Source of the DNA: Nakazawaea peltata
Taxonomy: Eukaryota > Ascomycota > Pichiomycetes > Alaninales > Pachysolenaceae
DNA length: 64,000 bases
Reading direction: 5' to 3'
NCBI GenBank assembly: GCA_001599355.1
Contig: BCGQ01000001.1
Span: forward strand, 2,297,135-2,361,134
The notes beneath the pieces are model-generated. The model made no database searches, was not told the DNA's origin, and saw only the letters and a program-made list of their open reading frames with translations. The position numbers were made by a program, and so were the translations under genes. Numbering within the stretch: the stretch's first letter is position 1; every line of letters begins with the position of its first letter. This document shows positions 10,600-20,335 of the stretch, piece after piece.

Positions 10600-13593
10600 C
10601 TACTTTCCAAAAATCTTATTAATCTTTTTGACAATCCGGCCAGTAGCGATGCAGCTGATGATATTAACGATATTAATCACTATCAAAGTCATGGCATTGA
10701 ACATAAATCTAGGAGCAAAGATCTTCCATACCATCAAATGTCTTCTGAAATGAGCAGTCATTATAAAACTGCAAACTGTCGTAGTGAGAGCCACAAAATT
10801 GTAGAATGCCAAGTTCTCATTCACTTTGGAGATCAACGTTGTTGGTTTTAAAGATGGAGGGGTTTTATAAATAGCAACCATTGCAACTGCTAATCCACAA
10901 ATGATGAAACTACCAAAAGTATTCAATACAATGAGTAAATGGGTGAATGGGAAACGAATCTTATCACTTATGACGAAAGCAATGTCCCATTGGATCGCTT
11001 GTAAAGTGGCCTGGTGACCTGTAGAGAAGAAATGAGAGAACAGAAGGAGCATTAGCACTATTGTGACGATGGAATGACTCTTCAACTTCAATAAGTCCGA
11101 CATCTCCATAAGTGACATGATCTGCATCATTAATAAAAAGATGGACAATCCAGCCATTGGCTTACTTACCATCAAAATGGCCAGTAAGAAGTTAATGATC
11201 AAGAGGAAATAAGTCGATGCATAAACGTTTCCATATCCTAAGATGAAAGCTTCTTTATTGGAGCGATCACCCAGTTTGGAAAGTTCAAGTTTGATACATA
11301 TTGGACCAAAGGACCAACTGATATTGGCAGCTACTAATGCAATACACAACACTGTTCTGGAGATGGTATGTTTAACTATCTTGACCAGAGTCTCATTCAA
11401 ATAGATGGACAAATTATCATAGTGATCGGCAAGCTCTAAACTCCAATAGACAGCAATCAATACCATCAACGGTCTTAATCCTTTGGCTACCCAGAGGGAT
11501 GCTGCTGTTTGATATGATGATGAGATCTGGTAGAACGCTTTGATAGTTTGAGGCAATAAAAATGCCGAGATATATAATAACACAACAGCCCACCAAGTGA
11601 TATTAAATGTAGGTTGACATTGTTGCTGTTCTTCTCTACAGATTCTGATCATCGATGATAATCTCTGACAAACAATAAACACTAATGAATTGTAAATCCC
11701 CAATACTTTGACCAATTTAAGACTCTTCTCACGGGTGATAAATTTCAATAAAGCCAAGAACCCAAACGTAGTGATCATGAAAGACACTATCTGATCCTCC
11801 CAAACAGTGAATGAGTTCGAGGTGAAAATGATACAATAAATAGACAAGAATATGATACTAAGGACAGACCAGCCACCATCGAAGATATTCTCACTGATTC
11901 TCGAATAAAGCCAAGGCAACGAGTATCTGTCCATGATTGGCACCAAAATTCCAATGATGATTCCAACCAGGACTCCTAAAACAGAGGCCCAAATGAAATC
12001 TAAATTGTCAGGACGTAATACAAATGCTATTGAGTTGGTGATGGTGATTCCTAAGAACATCGACAATACACCGATAGTGAAGAATTGGTCATTTAATTGA
12101 GAAACGACAATACTTGGAATCAATTTGGAGTAAGTGAACATCAATCCCAGAGACATGAAGATCAATGAGATTCCAATTGAGATACTTGTCAAGTCGAAAC
12201 GAGCCCACATATCTTTACATTTCTCCAAATTGACTCGTTGATAGATTTCAGTATACTTATTGAATTGGGGCGAGTCGGAGACTCCAGAAGGATTGAATAT
12301 CTTGTCAATGGTATCAAAGGCGACCTCTGTGTCTGCCTCTTCTATATTTGACAGCTTGAAATAAGTGTGCAATTGTTTAACTGTAAGGAAATTGGCAGTG
12401 ACCAAATCTTTGACCAGAGCGAAACATTCCGCAATCGGATAACCCAAATTGTTAAATGGGATTGGAATCCCCATCAATAATGAAATCGTAGGTACTAAAT
12501 CGATCTGATTAACAAATCTGTGGAATTTTCCCCCTTGTTCAATATTATACTCCTCTTTTCCAACTCTTCCAAAGAATGGCTTCTTGGAATACATGAATAA
12601 AGTACTTTCTAACTCATCTTGAGATTCTCCCCCATGGTTCCCTGTATAGTCCATTCCATGATCACCCATCACGATCAATAAAGTCTTATCATCGATCCTA
12701 TCTATAACACTGGAGATAAACTCGTTCATCTGTTGTAATTTTTGCTTCATTGAGAAGTGGTCAGGTCCATATCTATGGCCAGCATGATCGACTCCAAGTA
12801 AATGTCCGATAAGAACATCCCAATTGTCCTTTTCTGAAGAGAGAAGAGTGTCGAAATGATCTATCACACCATTGTCGACGGTATGCAAATCCCATACGTT
12901 CAATGATTCGAATGGATAAGTCAATTCTGGATGTAAATATGGATGGAATAATGAATACCAAGTATCATCCCCTACAAATGAGACTCTCTTGTCGTTCAAA
13001 TAGAGCTGTTTTACCCAGTTATCCTCTTCGATCAAATCACCATCGAAATTCGATCCCGCGTCGATGAATGTAGGTAATGATCCGGTAGTTAATCCTTTCA
13101 ATCTTTGTAATGTTGTGGTTGGTGGATCAGCCATGAATTTCAATAATAAAGAGTTTTGAGGTCTCTTAGACGCAAGGTCGTAGAGTAATGGGAAATTATT
13201 ATGGTATAATTCTTGAGAATTCTCGTTTGGGATGACGAAATCAAACCGCAAGGCATCAATCACGACCATCACTGTCTTATCGAAATGTGATGGCTTGAAG
13301 CAATTGCCCTCGGCACATACGGCGATGTCATCTAAGACCGGGCGGGAGAGCAAGAAACCTCTAGTGAAAAATACAACGCCAATCACTTGGAGAATAGCAA
13401 ATAACACGAGTACCTTGACGTAATACCAATGAGATATGTCTAATTTGCGAGCTCTAAAATATGATCTATCACTCATCTGTTTTAAGATGCGTTCTCTTAG
13501 TTGAGGGTCTATTTTGTCAGGTGTGGAAGCGGGAGGTGGTGGATCTTTGACATGAGCGCTGGGAGGTGTGGGTGGCGCGGGTGATACTGACAT
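10600..13593 (-). CDS. GPI13: GPI ethanolamine phosphate transferase 3
   Basis: ER enzyme that adds the bridging ethanolamine phosphate to the third mannose of the GPI precursor, the group later joined to proteins. 997 aa from the ATG at 13593; the frame extends 2 codons upstream to a TTG that is not the start. A cytosolic Pro-rich head is followed by a signal-anchor helix (about 56-77) and FFTRGFLLSRPVL, a PIG-O/Gpi13 signature. A lumenal alkaline-phosphatase-like domain then carries VVIDALRFDF (110-119), GVDHAGHRYGP (about 267-277) and GDHGMD (310-315), which supply metal ligands. The C-terminal half is a multi-helix membrane domain. Length matches yeast Gpi13 (1017), not the shorter Las21. 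Confidence 0.9.
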   Translation of the reverse strand: MSVSPAPPTPPSAHVKDPPPPASTPDKIDPQLRERILKQMSDRSYFRARKLDISHWYYVKVLVLFAILQVIGVVFFTRGFLLSRPVLDDIAVCAEGNCFKPSHFDKTVMVVIDALRFDFVIPNENSQELYHNNFPLLYDLASKRPQNSLLLKFMADPPTTTLQRLKGLTTGSLPTFIDAGSNFDGDLIEEDNWVKQLYLNDKRVSFVGDDTWYSLFHPYLHPELTYPFESLNVWDLHTVDNGVIDHFDTLLSSEKDNWDVLIGHLLGVDHAGHRYGPDHFSMKQKLQQMNEFISSVIDRIDDKTLLIVMGDHGMDYTGNHGGESQDELESTLFMYSKKPFFGRVGKEEYNIEQGGKFHRFVNQIDLVPTISLLMGIPIPFNNLGYPIAECFALVKDLVTANFLTVKQLHTYFKLSNIEEADTEVAFDTIDKIFNPSGVSDSPQFNKYTEIYQRVNLEKCKDMWARFDLTSISIGISLIFMSLGLMFTYSKLIPSIVVSQLNDQFFTIGVLSMFLGITITNSIAFVLRPDNLDFIWASVLGVLVGIIIGILVPIMDRYSLPWLYSRISENIFDGGWSVLSIIFLSIYCIIFTSNSFTVWEDQIVSFMITTFGFLALLKFITREKSLKLVKVLGIYNSLVFIVCQRLSSMIRICREEQQQCQPTFNITWWAVVLLYISAFLLPQTIKAFYQISSSYQTAASLWVAKGLRPLMVLIAVYWSLELADHYDNLSIYLNETLVKIVKHTISRTVLCIALVAANISWSFGPICIKLELSKLGDRSNKEAFILGYGNVYASTYFLLIINFLLAILMVSKPMAGLSIFLLMMQIMSLMEMSDLLKLKSHSIVTIVLMLLLFSHFFSTGHQATLQAIQWDIAFVISDKIRFPFTHLLIVLNTFGSFIICGLAVAMVAIYKTPPSLKPTTLISKVNENLAFYNFVALTTTVCSFIMTAHFRRHLMVWKIFAPRFMFNAMTLIVINIVNIISCIATGRIVKKINKIFGK

Positions 13594-13968
13594 TTCCAAT
13601 GGAAGTGATACGAAATCACTTTGACCTTTATTGACGTGAAGAAGAAAGGAATGAAATAAGCGCCGTTGGAATTATTTATTTATTTTAGGGGCGCGCAGAG
13701 GGAGGGCAAGAAAGGAGTTGAGGCAAATTCTAGGGCAACCAAGAAAGTAAGGGCATTTAAGGGGCTAAGAACTAAGGGCAATTAGACAACTACGGACATT
13801 TAGGGGCATAAGAATTAAGGGCATTTGAGGGAAGTGAGAAACAATGGCAGTTCAAGATGGCTACGAGAACTAAGGAACTAACAGAACTAACAGAACTAAG
13901 AAACACATCACACTATCATTAATATCATTCACCACACTATACACCTAACTTAATCACTATCCTAGTAA
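13594..13968. repeat. Intergenic region with degenerate AAGGGCATTTA repeats
   Basis: Between the GPI13 start and the NPR3 stop. From about 13740 to 13835 a degenerate unit like TAAGGGCATTTAGGGG recurs four times at roughly 25-30 bases. At about 13870-13905 the heptamer GAACTAA repeats about four times. No gene seen; the rest is GPI13 promoter. Confidence 0.5.
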
Positions 13969-16188
13969 TCACCAATGCTTAACCGATATTATATAATCAT
14001 CAATACTAGATAACAACCTCTTAATATCTTGTCGACTGATATTCTCCTTGAATAATATCATCTCCAATGAATGCTTCCCATTGAGATACTTCAAAATATT
14101 ATAAAACAACGTGATCATTTCCGGAGGCTTGCCCTCGATGATCTTACCGATCCATCTCCTTTCAATTGCCGTAGCCCTTTCCGGCTCCAACAAAACAATA
14201 TCTTCATCCTCCACGGTAACTATTCGGCTATGTTTCTTTTTCTTTGATCTGGAGCTGAGTTTCAATTTTTCAAGGTCCTGCGTCGTGTTGTCGACCAAAT
14301 TGTCTGTGGCAACTGTAGAACTGCCATTGGTAGTGCCATTAGTGGAGGTGGCAGTTTTGTCATTCTTTTTCTTGAAATTTTCCATCTCTATTTCTTCTTC
14401 TACAGCCAAGCGAATCTTAGGGGTGATCTTTAACCAAAGGAATGTATGGAGGGGCAAAGCGTAGCCTGCTTTAATGAGCCAAGCTAAAGCATCTAAATAT
14501 AAATCCCGATGATCTCTCGAAGGTAATAAAGCAGAATACGATTTCGGTTTCGAATGCTGTGAAAGCATTGATAAAAATATAGATAGTGATGGTAATGAAG
14601 GGAATTGTTTCTTGAATACTTCCAGATCACTAGGTATATTCTTTAAGGGAGCGAGGGGGGATACAATATAAATATTTCTAGTTTGAAGAGGGGGTACCAC
14701 GATGGCTCTTCTCCATACAACTAAATGGAGACAAAATGAAACGATTTGTGATAATTCTAATCCGCTGATTGTTGCCAATTTACTTAAACTCTCTGTAGGT
14801 TTGATTAACTTGATGAAATTAGCAATAATACTGTCTTTATCAACCTGAATATCATTGATGATCACTTCGGGCTCCTCTAATAAAAGAATAGCAAAATGCA
14901 TTAACATCTCGTTATCATCCAATTCCTGTCCTTCTTTAAATAATGGGTTAATTGATGATAAATATGAGCCTTTTAATATGGAAACCGTTGTTGGGGGTAA
15001 CGAGGTGAATTCATTTTTCAATGGGATTTGGAACGACCGTGTCTTACCATTCACATCAACCGTTACAATATCATTATTACATACAGATTGGTATGTTTGG
15101 AAGATGATATTCAGTAACGAAGATTCGTTGATCAATTTGAACCAAAGATCTTTCAACGGAATATCGGCATTTTGTTCTTTAATATTCAATATCTTCATCG
15201 ACTCATTATATACGAAATTGGATTTATGCTGTTCATGTCTAAGTACTAAAGTTAATCTCGAGATGATATAATGATACATCTCGTCAATTCTATGATTGTA
15301 TTCAACCACGGGAGGATTCATGGCAAATACTAAATGGAACATATTCATCGGACATTTATCATCTTTTTCATGGACATCTTTGGACTCTGTACCTTCTTCA
15401 GCATGATCATCGTTACCATCATCATCACTATCACTACTTGATACTGCAAAACTCTTCTTACTCATCTTCTTAGAGGTCTTAGTTTTACGGCTTTTCTTCC
15501 AAGATCCATCCTCATAAGCATGGATAGGTAAACCCAAAAATGACATATCATCGATTGTGACTTCAAATCTTGTATTACATAACCTTTTAGAAGGTGTAAT
15601 AAGTTCACTTAGGAAGTCAATCTCCACCCCAAATAATTTATCCAAACTTGATAACGAATCTTGTTTGTTATTAGTGAACGACGTTGTCCTTGAGTTGGTA
15701 TCTTTATATTTTGACAGACTCAGTTGACTGGCCCCTGTTATTTCAATGGAATTATCAACATTATTCAACATGATATTCTTCATCAACAGTTTCTTTTTGT
15801 TCTCTCTTTTCCTTCTCTTCCTATCTTGATCATCCAATATATCCAAGAGCGCTTTCCCACTAACATAATTATCATCATCGGTATTATAAGACCGATGAGT
15901 GTTGAAACTATCGGTTCTATTGGAATTATTCTTGGACTCTGTGTCTTTACTGGCAGTATCATCATCCATATCCAAACCTGATTCATCATCATCGGAGGAA
16001 TCATCGGAAGACGAAGAATCAACTGCTCCTGATGTCACTAAATAACTCTTGTCTTGAGCAAGAGGAGTCAGTTTATACCCATATTCATTTGGTTTGGGTG
16101 GGTATTGGAAAACTAATTGAGGTCCGTCGTAGGTTGATATTGTTAGGAAGATCCCTAGTAAGCATGGATTGGGTAGAAATAAACTCAT
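13969..16188 (-). CDS. NPR3: Nitrogen permease regulator 3 (SEACIT/GATOR1 subunit)
   Basis: With Npr2 and Iml1 it forms the GTPase-activating complex that turns off the vacuolar Gtr GTPases and hence TORC1 when amino acids are scarce. 739 aa. It opens with the longin-type start of the family (LLGIFLTISTYDGPQLVFQYPP). Acidic Ser/Asp insertions lie at about 55-100 and 245-280. The conserved core resumes at CPMNMFHLVFAMNPP. The C-terminus (IIEGKPPEMITLFYNILKYLNGKHSLEMIL) matches the winged-helix-like end of Npr3. The acidic insertions are common in fungal Npr3. Two genes away lies MEP2, itself under nitrogen control. Confidence 0.85.
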   Translation of the reverse strand: MSLFLPNPCLLGIFLTISTYDGPQLVFQYPPKPNEYGYKLTPLAQDKSYLVTSGAVDSSSSDDSSDDDESGLDMDDDTASKDTESKNNSNRTDSFNTHRSYNTDDDNYVSGKALLDILDDQDRKRRKRENKKKLLMKNIMLNNVDNSIEITGASQLSLSKYKDTNSRTTSFTNNKQDSLSSLDKLFGVEIDFLSELITPSKRLCNTRFEVTIDDMSFLGLPIHAYEDGSWKKSRKTKTSKKMSKKSFAVSSSDSDDDGNDDHAEEGTESKDVHEKDDKCPMNMFHLVFAMNPPVVEYNHRIDEMYHYIISRLTLVLRHEQHKSNFVYNESMKILNIKEQNADIPLKDLWFKLINESSLLNIIFQTYQSVCNNDIVTVDVNGKTRSFQIPLKNEFTSLPPTTVSILKGSYLSSINPLFKEGQELDDNEMLMHFAILLLEEPEVIINDIQVDKDSIIANFIKLIKPTESLSKLATISGLELSQIVSFCLHLVVWRRAIVVPPLQTRNIYIVSPLAPLKNIPSDLEVFKKQFPSLPSLSIFLSMLSQHSKPKSYSALLPSRDHRDLYLDALAWLIKAGYALPLHTFLWLKITPKIRLAVEEEIEMENFKKKNDKTATSTNGTTNGSSTVATDNLVDNTTQDLEKLKLSSRSKKKKHSRIVTVEDEDIVLLEPERATAIERRWIGKIIEGKPPEMITLFYNILKYLNGKHSLEMILFKENISRQDIKRLLSSIDDYIISVKHW

Positions 16189-16234
16189 TATATGGAGGTC
16201 CAGTGCTTCACTGCTATACGAACATTAGTTTTAG

Positions 16235-16570
16235 TAGTTTCCTCTATATTTTCCTAAGTATTTTCCTATATATTTTCCCTATGTATTTTCCTAAGTATTT
16301 TCCTATAGAGTTCTCGCTATACATTTTCCTATGTATTTTCCCCAAGTATTTCCCCAAGTATTTCCCTATATATTTTCCCTTTATATTTCTCCCTATAGAT
16401 TTTCCCCATATATTTTCCCTATATATTTTCCCTATATAACTCTTCCTATAGATTTCCCTGTATATTTCTCTCTATGTATTCTCTATATGTATTTTCCTCT
16501 ATATTTCCCTATATATTTTTCCCTATATTTCCTCATCTTTTCCTTCATAATTTCCCATATTTCTATATAT
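16235..16570 (+). repeat. T-rich degenerate minisatellite (TATTTTCCCTATA-like)
   Basis: About 335 bases made almost wholly of imperfect copies of a 10-17 base unit around TATTTTCCCTATA, pyrimidine-rich on the + strand. It fills most of the divergent region between NPR3 (-) and the next gene (+), so it sits in both promoters. Short ORFs across it encode only repeats such as FPLYFPIYF and are not genes. Confidence 0.8.
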
Positions 16571-16631
16571 TTGGCTACTCCGATACCCCTCTCTGAAGGA
16601 TGAGATAGTCAAATACAATTCCTCTATCATC

Positions 16632-17219
16632 ATGTCATTCATTGCAAAACTGTTAAATTTAAAACGTTACGACCCAGAACAACTTAAAGTAGTACCCAAA
16701 TGTACCAAATGTTCAAAACCTTTGAGAATCTCAAAATACAAAAGATGTGACGAATGTAGAGGCTCTCTGATGAAGTATATGAGGAAATACAGGTACACAC
16801 AACAGCATGAGTTGAATGAAGAAGAGTTGCTGATGCCGAAGATTAAGAAAATCGATAATAATTTCGAGTTATTTCTTCAGTCATTGAAATCCAATCGAGA
16901 TCATGATATTCTCAAGTTGGAAGTGACCATTCAAGTTCCTGATTACGCGATATCAAGGGATCTTGGACTAGAAGAGAAGAAAAGGCTTTTGAAAATACAT
17001 TACACAGGCCGGATTTTGGCCACGTTGAGTACTAAATTCTTGCTCCGATCCACAGCGGTACGATCAGATAAATTGTACTTATTATTTGTATGTGATCAGG
17101 ATATTAAATTGAAACGTAGGAGCACAGGAACCAAGGTAAACTGCCGTTCCAAGTTAAGCATGACTTTAGACTTGGAGAGTCACCTCCTAAAAGTCGACTT
17201 CAACCATAATTGTCACTAA
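16632..17219 (+). CDS. Hypothetical protein with a four-cysteine zinc-ribbon-like motif
   Basis: 195 aa, not recognised. The N-terminus holds C24-x2-C27 and C39-x2-C42 separated by 11 residues, inside a basic segment (KCTKCSKPLRISKYKRCDEC), which suggests a small zinc knuckle or ribbon. The middle is charged and helical. The C-terminal third looks like alternating beta strands (KIHYTGRILATL, KLYLLFVCDQ, LSMTLDLESHLLKVDF). No signal peptide or membrane helix. The ATG at 16632 lies directly after a T-rich minisatellite. Convergent with MEP2, with 103 bases between. A nucleic-acid or protein-binding role is possible but unproven. Confidence 0.65.
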   Translation: MSFIAKLLNLKRYDPEQLKVVPKCTKCSKPLRISKYKRCDECRGSLMKYMRKYRYTQQHELNEEELLMPKIKKIDNNFELFLQSLKSNRDHDILKLEVTIQVPDYAISRDLGLEEKKRLLKIHYTGRILATLSTKFLLRSTAVRSDKLYLLFVCDQDIKLKRRSTGTKVNCRSKLSMTLDLESHLLKVDFNHNCH

Positions 17220-17322
17220 TAACCATTCTACATCGTCATTGTTATGTATAAATTATATTATTAACACTATTTTGGATAAAATAATTGAAAAAAATGAAAA
17301 GCAAACAGGGGAATTAAGGTAT

Positions 17323-18756
17323 TTATTGTTTCTCCTCAGAGTTGGAGTTCTCAGTAGCAGCCTCTTCATCTGGAATAGTAGCACCTTGGAGAGACTTAAC
17401 AGATCTGATTGGCTCTGGAATGTACATCTCCTCTTCTTGGTAGGTGAATTCACCGATTTGAGCAGAGTCGGTACCTAATTCTTCCTCGTCCTCAGATAAT
17501 CTGATCTTCAAGAATGGAATTCTGTTGAAGACCAACAATAAGATAGCGGTTACACAGAAGGACCAGGCGAAAGTGGCGCAACAAGCAGCCAATTGGTAAC
17601 CCAATTGGACGTAGTTGTGGTTAATCCAACCACCGGCAATTTCGGCACCGTTCAAAGCGGCAACGTAGTCGGCAGCGAACAAACCAGTACAGATGGAACC
17701 AACGAAACCACCGATACCGTGCAAGGCAAAGACATCCATACCGTCATCGATACCTAAGACACCCTTCAAGTCGACACCAAAGTTACAAGCAATGGCAGTG
17801 ACAATACCGATTGGAACGGCAAAGTAAACTGGGACGAAACCGGCAGCTGGAGTAATACCAACCAAACCAGCAATGGCACCAGAACACATACCAACGGTGG
17901 TCCATTTCTTACCACATCTGAAGTAGTCGACAACCATCCAAGTCAAACCACCAACGGCAGCAGCCAAGTTGGTGTTAACGTTGGCGTAGTAAGATCTCAT
18001 ACTAGCATCACCGGTAGAACCACCGTTGAAACCGAACCAACCGAACCACAAGAAAACGGTACCAAGAACAACAGAGGTAACACTGTGTGGTCTGTATTTT
18101 GGTAAACCTTTTTGAGCAACTGGGTCATTTCTCTTACCACAAATCAAAGCGTAAGCAAGAGCACCGACACCAGAGTTGATGTGAACAGGTCCTCCACCGG
18201 CAAAGTCCAAAGCACCCAAAGTACATAACCAACCGTTAGCGTTCCAAGTCCATTGCAGAATTGGACAGTAGACAACGGTAATCCAACAGAACAAGAAGAC
18301 CATCATTGGACCCAATCTAGCTCTCTCGGCAGCACCACCCAACATCAAAATACCAGTGACACCAGCGAACATACCTTGGAAGTTACAGAAAAGAATTTCT
18401 GGAACAGTGGTAGCAACAGCCAGGTTACCAAGAACCTCCTTCAAACAGAAGTTCTTCATGGTACCAAGGAAAATAGAAGCGTCTTCGGCGAAAACTAAAG
18501 AGTAACCCCAGAAGAACCATTGGAAAGAAATCAAAGACAGAGCCATCATAGAAGCCCATAAAAGAGACAAAGCATGCTTCTTTCTAGATAAACCAGAGTA
18601 TAACAAACCAATACCTGGAATCATAATCCACACAAGGGCGGCACTAACACCAACCCAAACCATATCGGCTCTGTCGAAACGTTGGTTCAAGTCAGTGGTA
18701 AGGGAGTCACCTCCGGTACCGTAGTCGGTCAATCCCGATGCTAATCCAGTAGACAT
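17323..18756 (-). CDS. MEP2: Ammonium transporter, Mep2 type
   Basis: Plasma-membrane ammonium transceptor of the Amt/Mep/Rh family. 477 aa with about 11 helices. The pore twin histidines are H192 (GGPVHINSG) and H346 (FALHGIGG); H192 favours Mep2 over Mep1/Mep3. The C-tail retains ELGTDSAQIGEFTY and IPEPIRSVKS. S452 after R451 lines up with the Npr1-dependent phosphoserine that opens yeast and Candida Mep2. Codon use is strongly biased, suggesting high expression. The CTG at 18256-18258 (codon 167) is in CPI-x-QWTW, where Mep proteins have Ala. GATAAG sites lie upstream. Start ATG is clear. Confidence 0.93.
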   Translation of the reverse strand: MSTGLASGLTDYGTGGDSLTTDLNQRFDRADMVWVGVSAALVWIMIPGIGLLYSGLSRKKHALSLLWASMMALSLISFQWFFWGYSLVFAEDASIFLGTMKNFCLKEVLGNLAVATTVPEILFCNFQGMFAGVTGILMLGGAAERARLGPMMVFLFCWITVVYCPILQWTWNANGWLCTLGALDFAGGGPVHINSGVGALAYALICGKRNDPVAQKGLPKYRPHSVTSVVLGTVFLWFGWFGFNGGSTGDASMRSYYANVNTNLAAAVGGLTWMVVDYFRCGKKWTTVGMCSGAIAGLVGITPAAGFVPVYFAVPIGIVTAIACNFGVDLKGVLGIDDGMDVFALHGIGGFVGSICTGLFAADYVAALNGAEIAGGWINHNYVQLGYQLAACCATFAWSFCVTAILLLVFNRIPFLKIRLSEDEEELGTDSAQIGEFTYQEEEMYIPEPIRSVKSLQGATIPDEEAATENSNSEEKQ

Positions 18757-20335
18757 TTTAAAGTTCTTAAATTTTTATACTTAAACTTTATCAAGAATAA
18801 TTATAAAAATATACTGATACAGAAGAAAATAAAAACACCGAATAATGGATAAGCCCTTAGATTTATATATGTAAATAGAGATGCACAAAGTTTTCGAAAT
18901 CTGCAAGTTAAAATTTGGGAAGGCAGGAAAACAGGTAAAACAAAACAATAGATGCTGGATGTGATAACATGATATGACTATTTCCAGCAAATTATTCGAG
19001 AGAAGATAAGTTTTTCTTGGATTTTTTGTCTTACGTAACATCGGAACAAGATGAGGTGCTGCGATGCATTGGTTTTTTTTGTATGTGGTTGGTCGATGAT
19101 ACCAACTTGCATTACGTTCTGACGGAACAAAGTTTGTTCTCTTCACCTTCTATATGCGTATTTTTTAGATGTTCTGATAAGGAAAAAGTTGATAAGAAAA
19201 ATAGAGCATCTGCGGAAACGGAAATAATCTCTGACCAATAAGAATCGAGGATTAGGTATCTACGTATAGTATTTTTGTGTGAATTTTTCTTAAGTATTCT
19301 AGAGCTGGGGTATTGTTCATTCTGGGAACGCTTTTATTCAAAGCCGGTCTTTCGTATCTAAAAATCAGGTCTCCGATTCAGAGCCGTCATCGGCATGTAC
19401 AAGCAGATAGTCAATATAGATCTCAGGTGGTGTGGTCTTTTTGCACCCACATATCTGCATTAGATAGTAATCAAAGCCTTCTAATTAACTAGAAATCGAA
19501 TTGGATTTTGTGTGCGTTATGGTCATGTGAAAGACCCTGTCCACCGGGGTAATGATATGAGGTTTTAAACTGTTCCTCGGTTTTAATTTCGTTTCTTTTT
19601 AGTCCATATTCCTCTGATCATTAATTGGTTCTTTGGCGTTCATTTCCCTCAATTATCCCTATCGTTATCGCGGCCGAGTGAGGAGAACGACTCAATTCGT
19701 GACTCCTCAGCAAACTAACGTAGTCAACTAAACTTTTGAGCAAGCTAACGTAGTCAACCATAACTTATGTTTATCAATCGTCATCAATTCCCTTTTTTTC
19801 TTGGTATTCTCATGTGCCCCCTACACCCAAACTATCTCTTCTAATCCTCTTTACCCTGATAATAAGCGCAAAATGTTCTCCTCCGCCAAAAAGCGGCAAG
19901 AGCTGGTGCATTCTGAAAGATGTTCGCAAGAAAAAATTCTATTTGCTGAGTGAGTCGCAAACTGATACCACTCTCTGCCGCATATTCTCAGTTGTAAAAT
20001 TTTGATACATTACCCGTTTGGGAGATTTTTGCATCTCATCTCAAGCACTGAACGGATGATGTGCGGGAGGCTTGAAAATAGAACACAAGATTAAACAAGC
20101 CACTGAGAGAAGATTGATTGGAAGGTATGAGGCATTGTCCACTCTACTTTTAATGAGAGTGTAACTGACGCGAGTGCAACGTTATAATCAGAGATCATAT
20201 TTGAATTAAATGGTAAATTTTATCGTAGATGCTCATCCGGCCTTTAAAAGCATATATATCTTATATAATATAAATCATATATTCTAACACATTTCAAAAT
20301 AAAATTATTATACATGGTAAATAGACTAGCTACTT
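18757..20335. promoter_or_regulatory. Long MEP2 upstream region with GATAAG sites
   Basis: A 1.58-kb gene-free stretch between MEP2 and the 3' end of the Ldb16-like gene. GATAAG occurs at 18848-18853, 19005-19010, 19176-19181 and 19191-19196, the last two 15 bases apart. These are the expected GATA-factor sites of a nitrogen-repressed gene. A hairpin and a 30-base-spaced direct repeat lie further up (19679-19758). Small ORFs here begin at non-ATG codons or lack any recognisable content. Confidence 0.55.
19679..19758. repeat. Hairpin followed by 30-base-spaced direct repeat
   Basis: TGAGGAG (19679-19685) pairs with CTCCTCA (19703-19709), with an inner ACGA/TCGT pair and a 6-base loop. Immediately after come two copies of GCAARCTAACGTAGTCAAC, starting at 19710 and 19740. 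Seen directly; function unknown. Confidence 0.7.

Noticed and set aside
14855-15271. 138-codon + strand ORF inside NPR3
   Set aside because: Antisense shadow of the conserved NPR3 frame.
16230-16603. Overlapping short + strand ORFs rich in Phe/Pro/Tyr
   Set aside because: Entirely repeat-derived; they translate the minisatellite in two frames with no other content.
19814-20005. 63-codon ORF with a signal-peptide-like start
   Set aside because: It begins at GTG, not ATG, and shows no family resemblance; the hydrophobic start is compositional.
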